64,000 nucleotides of DNA from Voacanga thouarsii (Eukaryota; Streptophyta; Magnoliopsida; Gentianales; Apocynaceae): positions 682,001-746,000 of the forward strand of contig JANUWF010001701.1 in NCBI GenBank assembly GCA_026120185.1. The letters are read 5' to 3'. Below the pieces are notes generated by a model. That model saw only the letters and a list, made by a program, of their open reading frames with translations, did no database searches and was not told the DNA's origin. Positions within the stretch are counted from its first letter, which is position 1. Each line of letters opens with the position of its first letter. Positions 21,738 through 34,070 of the stretch are shown here, one piece after another. Made by a program: the position numbers and the translations under genes.

Positions 21738-23769
21738 GAATAGATAAGTTCGGTTTGATTTTCTAAGGGTTACAGTTCGATTCGATTCAGTGCCAACAAA
21801 GGATTTAAATTTTGGTTCGGTTTTCGGTTCAATTGAATTAAAATTCAATCGAACCAAAAAATCGAAGTATCAATTATAAATAAAAAAATGTATTTATTTT
21901 TGTGAATTTTGTGAAATTGAATCGAAATCCTATTGCCTTCCTTTTAGTCTCTCTGCTGCCTTTCCTTCCTTCTTTACTACCCGAGTCCCGACCTCCCCTT
22001 TCACTTACAGCCCAACCGGCGACTCTGCTGCCATGCCTTTCCTTCCTCTTCCACTCCTATACTAAGCTCAGCTGAGTAAGCTCTGTCGTGCGGCATGCGG
22101 CCCGTGCCTTTCCTTCCTCACCGCCCGAGCTGACCTCCTCTTTCATTCATTGCCCGACCCGCGACAGTCGTGATACACACTTAGCGACTGTTATTTGCTT
22201 CTCATTCTCGCTGTCCTTCACTGAGCAACACTGCAACACACACTCGTGGTAATTTATTTACTTGTTAAAAGACTATTTATTTGCTTAAGATATTCAATTT
22301 ATTTATTGTGGTAATTAAGTTCAATACTTGCTGAACACATACAAAGACCAATTAATACTTCTATATATGTTAACCTTGCAATGAATTAGACAAGCAATTT
22401 CACCATTAGATGGCCCCTTTTGATTTAAGAACTGTAACTTAAATCTCATAGATGCATAATTAGTTCCATAAAGAACAATAAATAAGCTTAAGAAACTACA
22501 ATCTGCTTAGATGAGAACACCGATGGGAAATGGTCATCTTTACATGAAACTGAGAATATAAAGAAAAATGGTCATCCCCATGCCAAACTGAGAAAATAAA
22601 GAAAAATGGTCATCTTCATATGAATCTGAAAACAAGAAAATGTGTTAAAGACTAGAATTAATTCTGAAACATGTAACTAAAAAAAATGATAAGAATGAAA
22701 TTACTCTTGAGGTTTAGCTATACTCCAATAGGACGCGTGCTATATATCAATTATAATGTCAAATTACTGATTCACTTGACAATTTGTGGATGGAAAAAAA
22801 TTGAAGCATGAGAATGTTCAAACTAATTCCTATCCCTGGCTGGAAACTGATGGGCCTGTGTATGCTCGGTTGTCATTATTGGCAGCTTGTCAGCATATCT
22901 TTCAATAGATCTTTTCAATACAACATATCATTTTTAGGAGAAGAAGAAGAGAAAAAAGGCTGACAGTTCAGCTCACTATACATTATAAGAAATTGATGGC
23001 ATATCTTATGATTGAGCTTACTATATGAGTTTGCCAAGTTATTATCTATGTAAAATGAAGTTTAGATGAATGTTTATAGTAAGGTTAATCTTCTTGTGGT
23101 GACTAGTAGATTTGTTCTCTTGGACTTGACCAAAACTTGGAAAACAATTGTTGCTTACTTAATTTCATACTACTTGAATTCTTTGAACATTTGAAAATTT
23201 GTGTGGTATTATTGCCTTGAGTAGTTGTCGATTGTAAATGGTGATCCTTGAAGTTCTGATAGCTAGAATTTGATAGGACTAATTGAATGCCATGAACTTC
23301 ATTTTGAACTAAAATTGAGCTTGGAAAGCAATCGTACATGCTTGGATTTACTTTACTTGTCTCTTGAATTTTGAAAAGTTCTTGTGCTACCCTTACCTTG
23401 AGTAAATTGTAAGGTTGTAATAACACCATATTATCTAGAACTCCTTGACTTCATGAACTTTCTTTTATGCATACCAAGTATTTAATGAAATACTTAAGTG
23501 ACTTTACATTTTATTATGTGAGTTCTTAGCTTGCATCTTTCATTTGCATTAAATTTTCATATCATAACTCTTGAGATTGGTGGGATGAAGTCCTAGAATT
23601 TCAAATTCTCGAGTCATTTGAGTTAGGATTGGTTAATCATTATTTATTTTAGCATCCTATCTCTTGTTGTCTTGTGAACTTGATCATTTGAAGAGTTTGC
23701 CTAATGATTATCATTTAAATTTTTTACTTACAGCCCCTAAGTTTATTTACATTTTTAGTTGTAGGATGT
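21738..23769. other. hAT 5' region
   Basis: It carries GGTTCGGTTT-type subterminal words to about 21860, then a C/T-rich part (21940-22200) and AT-rich DNA, probably the transposase promoter, leader and intron. No other gene is recognised. The minus-strand frame at 23103-23429 has no family features. Confidence 0.5.
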
Positions 23770-25962
23770 CAAATTAAGCAGACAGTATCCCTAAGAGTAA
23801 TTCACAAGATGATCCAGCAAGTCATGAAGAGTATAATACTTCAAACAATAACCAATAAAGTTCAAAGAAGAGAAGGGAAATAACACCACGATCAATTGTG
23901 TGGTCGCATTTTACTAAATATACAACTGAACATGTAGGAAAAAAAAGCATGGTGAAATTACTCCAGTTTTTCTTATGCAGCTGATCCTAGCATAAATGGT
24001 ACTACTTCACTGAAAAATCACATGAAAGGCTGTTTGAAAAATCCATACAATAATGAGGCTCATGCAACTCAACTAAAACAACAACCACACTCACTTACAC
24101 ATAGTGGTGGTAAATCCGATTTATATGTTACTTAGAGGTTTAATCAAACTGAAACTAGAAAGGCATGTGCATATATGATTATTGTGGATGAGCAACCATT
24201 TTTATTTGTTGAAAAAGAAGGATTTAGACATTTCATGTCCGTTGCTTGCCCATCTTTCCAAATTTCATCTAGAACTACCATTACAAGGGATTATTATGCT
24301 ATATATTTGGAAGAAAAGACAAAATTAAAGGGTTTTTTTAGACATTCATCTAAGAGAGTTTGTCTTACCACTGATTCATGGAGTTCTGAATAGAAAATTA
24401 ATTATATTTGTCTCACTACTCATTTTATAGATGATGATTGGGTATTGCATAAAAGGATTCTAAATTTTTGTCTAATAGATAGTCATAAAGGTGAGGTGAT
24501 TGGAAAATGGGTGAAAAAATGCTTACTTGACTGGGGGATTGAAAATATTTTTTCAATTACTATTGATAATGAGAGTTCTAATGATGTTGCTATTAGTTAT
24601 TTGAAGAAACGATTTTCTAATTGGAGTACTAATTTGCTTGGGGGTAAGTATCTTCATGTAAGGTGTATAGCACACATAATAAATCTTGTTGTGGTTGATG
24701 GTTTGAAAGAGATTTGTCCTTCCATTACTCGTGTTCGAGCAACTATTAGATATATAAGACAATCTCCGAGTAGGTTGAAAAAGTTTAAAAGTGTGTAGAA
24801 ATGAAAAATATAGATCCAACCAGTATTATGTTTGGATGTTCCTGCCAGATGGAGCTTGACTTATTTGATGTTAGATACAGCTTTGACTCTTGCAAAAGCC
24901 TTTGAAAGATTTGAAGATTTAGATCCACATTTTAAATTTGACCTACTGGTTGATTATGGTGGGCTGCCTAGTGAGGAAGATTGAAATAATATTTCTCGTT
25001 TTGTAAAGTTTTTGGGTCATTTCTATGAACTTACATTACGAATTTCTGGCTCATTATATGTGACTTCAAATCAAGTGCTTCATGAATTTAGTGATGTGGT
25101 TAAATTGTTGAATATATGGGAATGTACTGATGATGGAGAGTTGAGTCAAATGGCAAAGAGAATGAGAAATAAATATAATAAGTATTGGGGGAATCATGAG
25201 AAAATAAATTTCATCATGTTTTATGCAGTTATTCTTGATCTCTGATTTAAATTGCATTATGTTAGGTGGGTGATTCAAAAGATGCATCCGGATAATATTA
25301 CTCTTGGGGATAAGGTGAAGGAAGGTATTCATGAGCTATTTGAGAAATACAAGAGGTTAAATGTTTCTCAAGTTGATTATTGCTCACCACTGCCATCATC
25401 AAGTGCATCTTCAAGTTCAATTTCAGATCAGCATTCACAATATTCATTGAAGCCATCATTAAAAAGGCGAAATTTAGAAGTGGACACTAGGCGTGAGTAT
25501 GATATGTTTCTTAATGAGGATGGAGGGGTTGATACAAAAAGTAAATTGGATAAGTTTCTTGGTGAAGAAAGGGAAAAAAATGAAGATGATTTTGATATTC
25601 TGAAGTGGTGGAAGCTTAATGCTCCAAGATTTCCTATAGTTGCTCAAATGGCTCGTGATATATTAGCTGCTCCAATTTCTACAGTTGCTTCCAAGTTAGC
25701 TTTTAGCATGGGAGGTCATGTTCTTGACACATTTAGAAGTTCTTTGACTCCAAGAATGGTGCAATGTCTTATGTGTGCCAAAGATTGGTTGTGCAATAAA
25801 GCAAAACTAGTTAATATTGAAGAAGACCTTGACATTCTTGAAAAAATGGATTATGGTAATCTATGTCATGTTTTATTTTATCATTTTAATACTTGTAAAT
25901 ATTTATTTATTTATTTATGTCTTAATTTGTTTTCTAACTTTTCATTTAATTTCCTTTTGTAG
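23770..25962 (+). pseudogene. hAT transposase (BED finger, RNase-H-like core, dimerisation domain), broken
   Basis: The BED zinc finger near 23890-24030 reads PRSIVWSHFTKY and, after a shift in a run of A, the segment ending TSLKNHMKGC. Its first Cys codon is a stop and the second is Ser. The core continues with VCLTTDSW (24360), HVRCIAHIINLVV (24655) and VPARWSLTYLM (24845). The dimerisation domain (25590-25800) reads DILKWWKLNAPRFP, MARDILAAPIS and LAFSMGGHVLD. Stops at 24391, 24796 and 25243 interrupt it, and the conserved Glu before the AFS block is Lys. The last exon appears to end near 25850 at a possible GGTAAT donor. The protein would be nuclear and cut-and-paste type, but this copy cannot work. 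Confidence 0.88.
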
Positions 25963-26343
25963 AATTTGCAAAATGTGGTCATGAATCAACTATTCTTGAT
26001 TTTTGAAGAGAATTGAAGTGATTAAGAATTCAAGTAAGCTATTTTTCCTTAAATACATGCCTAAGTATAAGATTTTTAGTTAAATTTGTCTCTTGAAAAC
26101 TTCAATTCACACTTGAGCATGTTTCAGAGGGACTTGGCTTTGAATAGGAGGAACTAAAAAAAGAAAATAGATTGATGTCCACTGTCCAAGGCAGAAATGG
26201 GTAACACAATTCTTTGTCTTACTTTAAGGTGGAAAGTGAAATGCTATATATGTTGTTGGAGTTTAACTATTTATGTTACAAACATATCTCTATTTTCTCA
26301 ATGATTTACTTTTTCTTTGACACTTATATGATGCAATTTGAAT

Positions 26344-26515
26344 GGTCTTATTTCTAGATGTTTGGATGACATTTGGATAAAGATATTGAATGATGTTTGG
26401 ATGAATGGTCTCATTTCTGGATGTTTGGATGATGTTTGGATGAAGATATTGGATGATGTTTGGATTTTTGGATGAAGATATTGAGAAATATATGGATGTT
26501 TGGATGTTTGGTCTT
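26344..26515 (+). repeat. TGTTTGGATGA minisatellite in the hAT 3' region
   Basis: About ten copies of T[GT]TTGGATGA are interspersed with AGATATTG[AG]A, giving units of 11-50 bp. It follows the transposase coding part and has no other visible role. Confidence 0.8.
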
Positions 26516-27597
26516 CTTTTAGTATATTTTATTCATATCTGTTTCTATTTTTCTTTAAAGAAATATTCTGCTTTTCATTCAAATCTGTTGCAGCCAATAA
26601 ATGTCATAGATGGTTTCAACAGATACATTGATTAGTCAGATGTATAGATGGTTTCAACAAACTCATTGATTAGTTAAGTGTTCAACATTACAATTTTAGT
26701 ACCTTTTAGTAGAATTTTGTGTTTGAGTTTTATGAGTTTTAAATAGTCAAACATATATTGGAATTTTCAAATTTCACAATAATCATTTAGGGTTTGAGTA
26801 TTTTTGTAGTCTATTTTGTAGTGAATTTGCTTGGTTGATTGAAGAGGTAGCTGGAATTTTCAATGAATAATTTGATCTCTTATTATTCATTTAGCCTTGG
26901 TTGGATAAGATGATCATTATATTTGCTTCGTTCAAGTGTTATGCGACCTGATAGTTCCTAGGTACAACTGCCAGAGTTTTCCTGTTTCCTGTTCTTTTTC
27001 TTTCTTTGATCTTTTTACAATCTAGATTTTACTTATATCTCAAGTCTAAATATGCCTCAGCTTCCTGAATCTCCTTTGGCATCATTTCAAAAACTTATAA
27101 TCTTGTATCATTTTGACAGTATCAAAGGAAAGCAGACATAGGCAAGAGAAAGTCGAGGGTAAAGCCCCCACCAAAGATCTATTTCTGCTATTGGATGGCT
27201 GTTGATGAAAATTGGATGGCTAGTGGCTGCTGATGTGAATCATGTGATGTATAATATTTTTCTTTATGCCTATGTAATGTAAATGTAATAGTATTGGACC
27301 TATTGGTTACAATGGTTGGATTGGATAATGTGTACCGGGCCAATTTTAATATTTTGGGTTTTATATTGGATTTGGATTTTAGTGGATGTTTGTTGGACTT
27401 TGTTTAATGGGCTAGCATTTTTGGATTTCGATTTTAACCCAAACCAAACCAAACCGAACCGAATTCTTGTTTCGATTTTGACAAATGTTCGGTTCAGTTC
27501 GAATGTGCTGAAAAAAATTAAAACCAAATAAAAACCGAATTAAACAATCGAAAACCGAATCGTTAACCATTTGAACAGTCCTAACCAAGATCATATT

Positions 27598-28799
27598 TGT
27601 TGGGTATCTCACGCGTATCATATACGGCACAGCAAAAAATTAAAAATAAGATACCATCCCAGGATCCGCATATGTGTAGAAAACAAGACATATATATATA
27701 AAACAAAGAAACAAAGATAATAGCTTTTACCTTTCTTTGTTCGTGTGAAAAATAAAATTTTCCTTCTTCAAGTATGATAATTGTGGCGCGATCCAACAAT
27801 CCTTTTGAAGAATCACCACGAGAGTTGTATGTCCAACCACTATAATCACAGTGTGTAATTATCTCTAATAGAAATCCACACGGAGGATCTCCCTCAAGCA
27901 CCAAGATTTTCTGTGCTAGCAGAAAATAACAATGGTGGCTGGGTTTTTTCTTCCTTGTTCTTCTTGATCAGCAAAACTGGAGAAAGAAGAAGAAGAAGAG
28001 TCTTGGTTTCCCTCTTGGAAAGAGTCACACGAGAGAGAGAGAGAGAGAGATTGTCTAGAGAACTTAAAGATCATATCCTTATTAATCTCTTGTGAGGATG
28101 GCCCAACATATATTATCTCATGTGTGTTGATAAAAAACAGCATTGACACCCATTCCTTCATGCGTGCCCTTTTATTTTTGTATAATTGGATCATATGACC
28201 TTTGGTTTTCATGTTTTGTTTTTCTTGTGTGACCATTGAAGTCACATGAAAGCTCAACAATAAAACCACTTTGGTTATATCTCATATAAACAAAAGCCTC
28301 TACAAAAAGCACATTTGAGAATTCCAAATAATTCTCCAATTGCAATTGGAACCCATTAAGTTCTCAGAATTACAAATTGGCCCATCAATTATAACTAATT
28401 ATAATTTGGCCACATCAATTTTTCTTTCTTGTAATAAGCCCCACTATGTTATCAAATAACATTTTGAGTATATATTCCTCTTTTGTGTGTGACCTATTAG
28501 GTTTCCCGGTCAATTAGTAGCGAACATGAATTAATCCAAACGTCTTTGAGATTAATAATCCTCAATTAATTAGAATTAATCCTATTAATTCTAATCAGGA
28601 TTGGTTTATTAATTCATCAATTAATAAACCCATATTCTCAGATCATGAGCGGTATCTAGCAACACATCATGAGCACCTAAAAGTCCAGGAAGTCAAGTGG
28701 CTTGACATGAACCATTCAATAACAAATTACAGTGCAATTAACTCATTTCACCATACAATATCTCATTCAGTTTGGAGTACAGAATTAGTGCCAACTCCC

Positions 28800-28847
<48 letters not shown>

Positions 28848-29605
28848 TCTGGTCCAAATATAACTATACTTGTACCAGGAACCCACTACTCTCAATGTAT
28901 CTCAATCGGAACCCTTTCCAATACACATACGTCTTGGCCAAGGACTTATGAGTAGTAATTCCTACAAGTGACCGTGAGATATTTGCCCCTACTATTAGGA
29001 GTGGTGAATCCTTTACTTACCCTCTCAACTACTTTCGTTTACCTCATAATGTACCAAATATTCATCTCATAGGCAGCCCTCGATCGAGCTCCAGAGATTG
29101 GAATCAAAGTATAAGGCTCAACAAATAAAGTACTTTGGAGATCTCAAGTCTAAGAATACTTGTATGTTTGCTATGTAAAGATTATATCACTGATACTAAA
29201 TAGTTATCCATGTTATTATCTCATAGCCAAGTCATCCAATGAACTTATTCTACTAACAAGTATCCATGTGTTAACTTTGAGTATCCCAATACTCACGGAT
29301 ATGAGAACCACCGCTTGATCAAGATCAGGAAGTCTTAACACATGCTAGTTTTAACACATTAATGATGTCATGTCTCATTAATACTATGACTAGGGACTAT
29401 TTAAGTACTAACACTATACAGTGTAGTAGGAATCTCATATCATGATCTCTATCATGATCTCCTTAACACAGTATCATACTAGGGACTTTATCCAACAGTT
29501 ATATTACTTAAAAGTAATCAAAAGAAACTATAAGATAAATAATGTCTTTTATAAAATAAAATGTGTCATATACAATATACAAGTGATTGCTTCTATGGCA
29601 CAACA
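27598..29605 (-). mobile_element. Probable solo LTR of another copia element
   Basis: The plus strand begins TGTTGGGTATCTCACGCG and ends GGCACAACA, giving TG...CA termini. An inner TCCAACA at 29491-29497 is an alternative right end. No primer-binding site or coding region is present. It sits 6 bp beyond the hAT target duplication. Removing it restores the RNase H frame of element C (PRS continuing into QRSKHRLRRFHLI). Flanking CATAT and AATAT may be the remains of a 5-bp duplication. It contains a TA microsatellite at 28804-28842. The right boundary and the strand are inferred. Confidence 0.6.
28804..28842. repeat. (TA)n microsatellite
   Basis: About 19 uninterrupted TA units lie inside the probable solo LTR. 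Confidence 0.9.
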
Positions 29606-29801
29606 CTAAGAATATCAGCGATCCAAACATAGACTTAGACGTTTTCATCTCATTTGATAAATTATTGATAGAGGAGATCTTAAAGTATGCAAGGTATCAA
29701 CTGATAACAATGTTCCAGATCCACTGACAAAGCCTCTCCCATCGTCTAAACATGATAGTCATACTAGATCAATGGGATTACGGTTTATGTCAAATTGGTC
29801 T
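29606..29801 (+). pseudogene. Element C RNase H, C-terminal remainder
   Basis: This continues the RNase H reading interrupted at 17746. QRSKHRLRRFHLI corresponds to the family block RSKHI-x-R-x-[FY]-H-[LW]-I-R. VCKVSTDNNVPDPLTKPLP follows, the family end block. Stops TGA and TAA directly follow FHLI, at positions where Arg and Glu are usual. A stop follows NWS at about 29801, then AAGTAGGAGAT and the 3' LTR. Confidence 0.88.
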
Positions 29802-29818
29802 TAGTATAAGTAGGAGAT

Positions 29819-31331
29819 TGTTAGGGATATGTCCTAAAATCAATTTGTACTTATACTATTGTCCTTATGTATTATGTAATAATACGAGACATTTCTTCTC
29901 ATGAATAGTGCATTTAGTTTTGTGATCATCAAGTACGTGACTTGATAGTAAAACCCTACAATCAATACAATGACTATTCTTAAACTATCCCTGATCGATT
30001 ATTATTAGTGAAACAATAATAAATTAAGATTAGTATGTTTGTAACTTGATGGTTATATTTTATTGGTTATGGATATATGTTATATCAAGTCAAAAACTAA
30101 ATAAATGTTAGAGAACATTTTATTGGACATGACCTACTATGAAAGTACTTCATGAAATATGTCATAAGTGTTTTCTAGTCATAATGATATTACAAGTCCT
30201 TCGACCTAAATTCATCATAGTTTTCTACTTGATAAATTCTATATTTTGATATTGTCTAAAGTTGTCTTTAACCAAATAATAAGTTAGGTCACTGTTGGAT
30301 ATAGAATAAACAAGGGAGAGGAATATGATTGATAGTGAAGGAATTTGCCCTCTCAATTATGGGAGAGATATCTATGGGCCTCTTGATAAGTTAGACTGTT
30401 AAAATACATGGCCGTACTCAAATAAATCAATTTGAGATATTGATACTATTTGTTTGAACAGTCTACTATGAGATCAAGAAATAATTGATTAAGCTTAACA
30501 ATGATGATATGGTCCATGTCTTATGCTTAATCTGGATATCGTGTGATAAAATGACTAAATATAAAATTATGATTTGGTTCAAAGAGATCACTGATCTTCA
30601 TTTAACCCGGGTAGTTATAATATTTTGCTAGAAATTGCTTATAACTTGTGGGCCATTTATATGTGATTTGGGAACACTGCCAGTATTAAAATGAACTTAC
30701 AGGGTCACATAATAAGCAAACTCGTTAGGTTATTTTTCTAGTAACCATATTCGATGAATCTGGAAATATGTCTAAGTTAATCGAACTTAGAAAATTTATC
30801 AGATACAATGAATTTAGAAATATGTCCACATTCGATGCATCTGGATGATGTCCAAATTATAAGAATCTAACTCAATAAATTAATTAGTGAAATTATTGAG
30901 ATAATGGCAGAATCTTATCATATCAGTTTTAATTTAATTTGAATTTAAAATAAAATATGATAAAATATTATCAGAGTTGGATTCTAAGAGGACGGTTTTA
31001 AAAAAAAACCCTAACAGTTTTCTCAATAAAGTTCTCTGTTAATATTCGCGCCTCCATTCACTAAGAAAAAAAGCATGTCAAACCTTAGGCGCTAGCACTC
31101 TCAGGATAACGAGTTAGTTTGTTGTATGTATCCAATAGAGGGCATTCGCACATTGCAGCATCTGGTGATCGTTCGGGTTGCACGTACGACAGTAAAATCA
31201 AAATCGAAGGATCTTGATTACGCCGAACAGAGGTAATTTTGTAATTCTTAGATCGTCTTAATCATTTGGCTTGGGTCCTTGGAAGGGATTCGTGGATATT
31301 TTCTGCATTTAGGAGTCCACGAATTCTAACA
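29819..31331 (+). repeat. 3' LTR of element C
   Basis: It starts TGTTAGGGATATGTCC and ends GAGTCCACGAATTCTAACA. It is collinear with 11186-12695. The preceding AAGTAGGAGAT is a weak polypurine tract. Confidence 0.93.
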
Positions 31332-32470
31332 CTGACACTTGTCTCGGGGTCATCTCTAATAAGGTGCAATATGTGTTGTGCAATAAATTTGTGGGACAAA
31401 TTTCGATTGTTGATGTTTATGACCTTTTGGAGATAAGTGTGCTCACCATTCCAAACTGAAATTTTACATCGTCCAGTATTAGCTTCTTAATGATTCGAAT
31501 GTACCAACCTCATGGATTCTATTCAGTGTTATTCCTACAATAGGCGGTCCAAATCGTACTCTTACTTTTAATAATAGTGAACCGCATCCCTTATTTACGT
31601 GTCATAATCTTACAGTATGGACTGCTTCTAACTTATCTCGGAACTGCATTTTTTACCTTAACTTCCAATTTCTTGCTATCCATTCGTCTACACGCAAGTC
31701 ATCACTGTCATAGAAAAAGTTACCTTTAGGTGCCTTGTGCCTATATCTTGGAAACTTTTATTCGTATGCATATTTCTTCCCTGGACTGGTGTCTGATACA
31801 CTAGTTCTGGTGGAGCATGAATTGATGTGTGTCGAGGGCTACGTCATCCTGGTCACTGTCGCAACTGCTGCTGGGTGTCACTGTGGTCCACGTCATCGGT
31901 GTCAATTCCATATTCTCCGTTTGAGGCTGGTGGTCCGTTGATATTGGATGTTGGTGCTAGTGAGTCCATAACTGCAACCCCATTGATTATTGGTTGCTCA
32001 TCAGCTTGCCTTGTTTCTGCCTCATTTAGAGGATCAGCATTTGGGTAGCTCTGTTGGTATGGCAACTAATTCTGAATGGTTGTTATTTCCAACCCCTCTT
32101 ATTGAAGTAGTAAATCTATATAGGAACTAGTATGGGGTAGTTGTTGGGCAGGAAATGACGTTGACGATATGGAAATGCCAGCATCAGCTTAAGGAACTGT
32201 TGCCACACTGTGTCGTACATCTAAAGTGGGCTTTGTCTTTACATAAATATGTACTCCACCCTCCTTGAAAATGGAATGCAAAGTCTAAATGTTATCCATA
32301 TCACTATCATTCTGTAATATAAGTAACCCCCATTGAATACGATCTCCATATACCCAAGGATATTTCATGGATATATCCAATCTAAATGATGTGCTATCAA
32401 TGCGCATGTATGAATAGATTTTGTCGACAAGCATGCAAAATGATATTTTACGTTGTAAGACTAGCCTCTT
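31332..32470 (-). pseudogene. mudrA: mudrA-type transposase, N-terminal part
   Basis: Reading leftward, LVDKIYSYMRIDSTSFRLDI opens the N-terminal MULE domain, and VYGDRIQWGLLIL, then HSIFKEGGVHIYVKTKP, follow. An acidic linker at 31853-32065 (TDDVDHSD) precedes the FRDKLEAVHTVRL block at about 31650, which matches the F-x-x-[KR]-x-EAV start of the MuDR zinc-binding domain. FIAQHILHLIRDDPETSV ends at 31332, where element C is inserted. The next part of the gene continues at 11185. Stops interrupt it, including TAG where Trp is expected after DMDNI. No clear start was chosen. An ATG at about 32435 precedes LVDKIY. Confidence 0.82.
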
Positions 32471-34070
32471 CCTATACGGGCCCGCAAAACTGACTGAACT
32501 GCTTGCTTCGTATGAGAGCGTGCAATCTCAGAAAAAGCCAAGAGCTAGTGGTGTTTCAAGTGACATAATGGTAGTATTTAGAAAAAAAAAATAAAATTTG
32601 GTGTGACTATCCTGTGCATTTGTGTTTGGCACCGAGTCCGATGATTTTTTTTCCATAAGAATGAATGAAGTGGTTGTGAGATGAAATGGAGCTGTATAGG
32701 CAAATAGGACACTATTATGGATAGCGTCATTTTGTAGGACGCTTTTAACAATAGTGTCCTCTGATCCACGTCAAATTTGAAGTACGCACAAATCTCGTGT
32801 ATCTTGTTTCAAAGAGAGAAACTTTTATCCAAAATGAAGAGGACACAACCAATAATAGCGTCCTACTCTGGGTACTTCCAAAAAAAGTTAGAGAATCTCT
32901 GGAAAAGCAAATGTTGTCGGAATAATTTTCAGAAAGGTTGGTATAAAGACGCAACTGACGATAACGTTCAATTTGATATGGAATCTAACTCCAGATACAT
33001 CCAGGATCCAATTGCGGATACATCCGAAAAATGGCCGACCATGTGACATGTAGGACACTACTACTAATAGCATCCTTCTTAGTAGGATGCTATTAGAAGT
33101 AGCATCTTATGATGATTTCACGAATCTCTGCAAAAAAGGAAAAGTGATAGTTTTTTATGTGAATATTTGAAAAAATGTAAAACAGCGTCCTCATATGCCT
33201 ATAAAAATCCAAACTTCATGACTATCTAAAACTATGAATGTTCAATAGGGTTCTATATCTTGATAGTTTTTCTTTTATGTAAGCATTCGACGTCTCTCTT
33301 TTGTGTTCTTAAAATGAATAAGATTTCTTTTTTTAAAACCATACGAAAGACGTGAACACCTGCGTTAAAGGTAGATTATCAGGACATGCTTGTAGTATAA
33401 CTCCATTGATAATTGCTTCCCAAGGTTCTCTATGGCTTTTTAGGTAATATTGATTCCTTTTACCTATATTTGCTTTTAACATCCTGCATCTCAACAATCA
33501 GGACGCTTTAAAAAAATTATTTTTTTCTTTCCTACCTAGACCCTTTCGTCAAACTTTTATGGACAAACTACCATTAATTTCCACCAATTAGTGGTAGGGT
33601 AATGATGCAAAACTAGTGTTAGCACACAGAAAACAAAATAAAAAGGAGAAAATTTGCTATGCTGAGATGAAAAGCAAAAATACCTTTTTCTATTTTTATT
33701 TTGTTAATTAATAAAATCGATATTTCAAGATTAAAATTGAAATGATTTAAATTGAAATGTGCAAAATTTAAACATTGATGTAATTATTTATGCCAAAGGG
33801 AAAGGTATTTTCATGAGAAAGGCATTTTCACAGCTTTGCTGTGTGCATTTTCACGGGAAATGCGTTTTAAATATACCTCTACTGTGTGCATTTTCTAAAA
33901 AAAAATGAAATTTAAACATAATTATTTTAATCCTAACATAAAAGTTACAACCAAAGGGTTCCATAATAGTGTTACACAATTCTGCGCAAAATAAGATGTA
34001 TGACGCTCTTATGGCTAGCGTCCTTCTTAGTAGGACGGAATCGGTAATAACGTCCTTCTTAGTAGGACGC
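32471..34070. other. MULE internal region upstream of mudrA, with GCGTCCTA-type words
   Basis: No gene is recognised. The motif [AG]GCGTCCT or AGGACGC, also abundant in the MULE ends, recurs at about 32725, 32745, 32855, 33055, 33085, 33185, 33500, 34015, 34050 and 34063, sometimes as inverted pairs (CTTCTTAGTAGGACG). As mudrA reads leftward from 32470, this stretch would include its promoter. Confidence 0.6.

Larger units (their letters stand above)
17747..27583 (+). mobile_element. hAT transposon with degraded transposase
   Basis: The 8-bp direct repeat ACCAAGAT flanks it exactly (17739-17746 and 27584-27591), as expected for hAT. The terminal inverted repeats are TATGGCTGTTCAAAC (left) and TAGGACTGTTCAAAT (right, reverse complement). 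Subterminal regions on both sides are rich in GGTTCGGTTT/AACCGAACC words. A plus-strand transposase with BED finger and hAT dimerisation domain lies at 23770-25962. The element is about 5.9 kb without the solo LTR at 17803-21732. It interrupts the RNase H region of element C. Confidence 0.95.
11186..31331 (+). mobile_element. Ty1/copia retrotransposon C, nested in mudrA
   Basis: It has LTRs of 1510 bp (11186-12695) and 1513 bp (29819-31331), both TGTTAGGG...TTCTAACA. The primer-binding site TGGTATCAAAGC follows the 5' LTR, and then gag, protease, integrase, reverse transcriptase and RNase H on the plus strand. The flanking pentamers are TTGAA and CTGAC, sharing only TGA, so the target duplication has decayed. 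Removing the element joins two parts of one mudrA gene. By eye, roughly one base in ten differs between the LTRs over their first 130 bp, suggesting an old insertion. RNase H is interrupted by a hAT transposon and a further LTR. Confidence 0.93.

Noticed and set aside
27300..27630. Overlapping frames on both strands near the hAT right end
   Set aside because: They are produced by AACCGAACC/GGTTCGGTTT subterminal repeats.
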